NCBI RefSeq assembly: GCF_000024165.1
Contig: NC_013194.1
Span: forward strand, 4,340,001-4,404,000
DNA length: 64,000 bases
Origin: Accumulibacter phosphatis
GTDB lineage: Bacteria > Pseudomonadota > Gammaproteobacteria > Burkholderiales > Rhodocyclaceae
Reading direction: 5' to 3'
Below the pieces are notes generated by a model that ran no database searches, was not told the origin of the DNA, and was given only the letters and a program-made list of their open reading frames with translations. Position 1 is the first letter of the stretch. Each line of letters begins with the position of its first letter. The position numbers were made by a program, and so were the translations under genes. Positions 63,001 to 64,000 of the stretch are shown here, one piece after another.

Positions 63001-63771
63001 ATGGATGACGATTCCGCTCGCCGTGCGCGCCACCGTTCGCCCCAGGGCTGGATAAGGCGCTGGCCCGTCATGGCTTCGGCGATCGTCGCGGCGCTGGTGT
63101 TGACGATGGTTGCGTTTCTTGGCGGGCTGCCGCCGATTCTGCGTCTCCCCGCCCAGTTGTTATGCGTGTGCGAGGCCCCGGCGGACGCTTCCTACGAGGC
63201 GATCGTCATCATGATGGGCGAGGTGGAGGGCCGCCGCGTCGAGGCTGCGGCAGAGTATTTCAGGCGGGGTGTCGCCAAGCGCATCAACATCGTGCAACCC
63301 GAGTCCAGCCTCTACGAGGAGTATGGCGTACTGCGCGGTCAGGCCTTCCTGGCCAGAGACCTGGCCGTACGCCTTGGTGTGCCGGAGGACCGCATCCACA
63401 TCATCTACGGCAAGGACATGGCGCGCGCGACTTCATCCTTCGAGGAGGCACGCTACCACCTCGCCTACCTGCAGGCTGGGGCGCCGGAATCCGGGACGGA
63501 ACCGCGCAAGATCCTGTTGGTCACCGACTGGTTCCACACCAGCCGGGCGCGATGGATATTCCGCCGCGTTTTTGCCGGTTCGGGAATCGACGTTGATGCC
63601 GCTGCCGCGCGACCGGAGTGGGTTGCCAAGTGGTGGACCGATGAATACGCCTTCATCGGGGTTTTCAACGAATACCTGAAGTGGACTTACTACCTCCTGA
63701 AGTACGGATTGCCGAAGCCGGATGAGCGCCCCTCGCCAGCCGGGCCGCCGGTGCCTGGATCGGCTCGGTAG
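63001..63771 (+). CDS. YdcF/SanA-like DUF218 protein
   Basis: 256 residues from ATG at 63001; a GTG at 62995 would add two. One membrane anchor near the N-terminus (about 20-42, VMASAIVAALVLTMVAFLGG) is followed by a DUF218 domain (about 60-215) with IVIMMGEVEGRRVEAAAEYFRRGVAKRINI, SFEEARY and LLVTDWFHTSRARWIFRRVF. Proteins of this family are tied to cell-envelope integrity; the biochemical role is uncertain. Confidence 0.85.
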   Translation: MDDDSARRARHRSPQGWIRRWPVMASAIVAALVLTMVAFLGGLPPILRLPAQLLCVCEAPADASYEAIVIMMGEVEGRRVEAAAEYFRRGVAKRINIVQPESSLYEEYGVLRGQAFLARDLAVRLGVPEDRIHIIYGKDMARATSSFEEARYHLAYLQAGAPESGTEPRKILLVTDWFHTSRARWIFRRVFAGSGIDVDAAAARPEWVAKWWTDEYAFIGVFNEYLKWTYYLLKYGLPKPDERPSPAGPPVPGSAR

Positions 63772-63850
63772 CGCCTGTTCGAGGTGGCCGAGCGATCGGC
63801 TGGTTGCAGGAGCCGTCCGGCATCGCGCGCGGGCAGCGTTGGCGGATGCA

Positions 63851-64000
63851 TCAGCGGCTGGCGATCTGAACGAAGCCGGCGCCCACGGCAATCTCGGCAG
63901 CGTTGCCTGTCTGGCTGAGGACCTCGTCGACCCGCGCCATCGAAGATCCGCGGTGCGCCCAGTCGATCAGCGCGTCAACCGACTCGACGGGTCCCCGCAC
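63851..64000 (-). CDS. 3' end of an unidentified gene, cut by the window edge
   Basis: The last 49 codons of a reading frame that enters from beyond 64000 and stops with TGA at 63851-63853. The visible sequence (ending AGFVQIASR) has no stop and normal codon use for this genome, but is too short to name. The gene runs toward the DUF218 gene, convergently, with 79 bases between stops. Confidence 0.6.
   Translation of the reverse strand: MRGPVESVDALIDWAHRGSSMARVDEVLSQTGNAAEIAVGAGFVQIASR

Overview
The window is GC-rich, densely coding DNA. Its gene order resembles that of a betaproteobacterium of the Rhodocyclales, with a 'Candidatus Accumulibacter'-like relative as the best guess. That placement is inferred from gene content and protein style, not from a marker-gene comparison. 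No rRNA, tRNA or CRISPR array is visible.

Layout. (1) 1-2.3 kb: a ribosome-assembly GTPase (rbgA), a methyltransferase and a small membrane protein. (2) 2.4-45.3 kb: a near-complete polar-type flagellar and chemotaxis island. It contains fliE; the sigma-54 two-component pair flrBC; fliFGHIJKLMNOPQR on the + strand; flgBCDEFGHIJKL plus an orphan lipoprotein on the - strand; flgAMN on the + strand; flhB-flhA-flhF-flhG-fliA-motC-motD on the - strand; then a chemotaxis block (two cheV, cheY, cheZ, cheA), a chemoreceptor and fliW. (3) 45.4-49.5 kb: a membrane diguanylate cyclase, a secreted coiled-coil protein and a two-STAS-domain protein. (4) 49.5-52.6 kb: hslVU protease, a universal stress protein and a TerC-family membrane protein. 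(5) 52.8-60.9 kb: both glyoxylate-shunt enzymes, malate synthase (aceB) and isocitrate lyase (aceA). They are separated by a LysR regulator, a small zinc-finger protein, about 860 bases without a convincing gene, and a large HD-GYP phosphodiesterase. (6) 61.1-62.2 kb: an intact IS1595-family insertion sequence with inverted repeats and a perfect 8-bp target duplication. (7) 62.5-64 kb: a Fur/Zur-type regulator, a DUF218 protein and the 3' end of an unidentified gene.

How the genes work together. The flagellar island shows a readable regulatory hierarchy. FlrB/FlrC-type proteins would activate sigma-54 promoters, which can be seen before flgB (perfect consensus), fliE, fliK and fliF. FliA (sigma-28) would serve late promoters, which can be seen before flgM and before the chemoreceptor. 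FlhF/FlhG set pole and number of flagella. FlgM holds FliA in check, and FliW normally works with CsrA and flagellin, neither of which is in the window. Also absent are fliC, fliD, fliS, cheW, cheR, cheB and an FlrA/FleQ-type master regulator, so the motility regulon must continue elsewhere. A GGDEF cyclase and an HD-GYP hydrolase near the island point to c-di-GMP control of motility.

I did not find a clearly new multi-gene system. The most interesting points are the promoter architecture, several unusual protein variants (FlhG without the usual MinD lysine, GAFSGA in FlrC, an HD-GYP with a long insert, a receptor with a C-terminal sensor), the flagellar-operon lipoprotein, and palindromes at the aceA promoter next to the insertion sequence.
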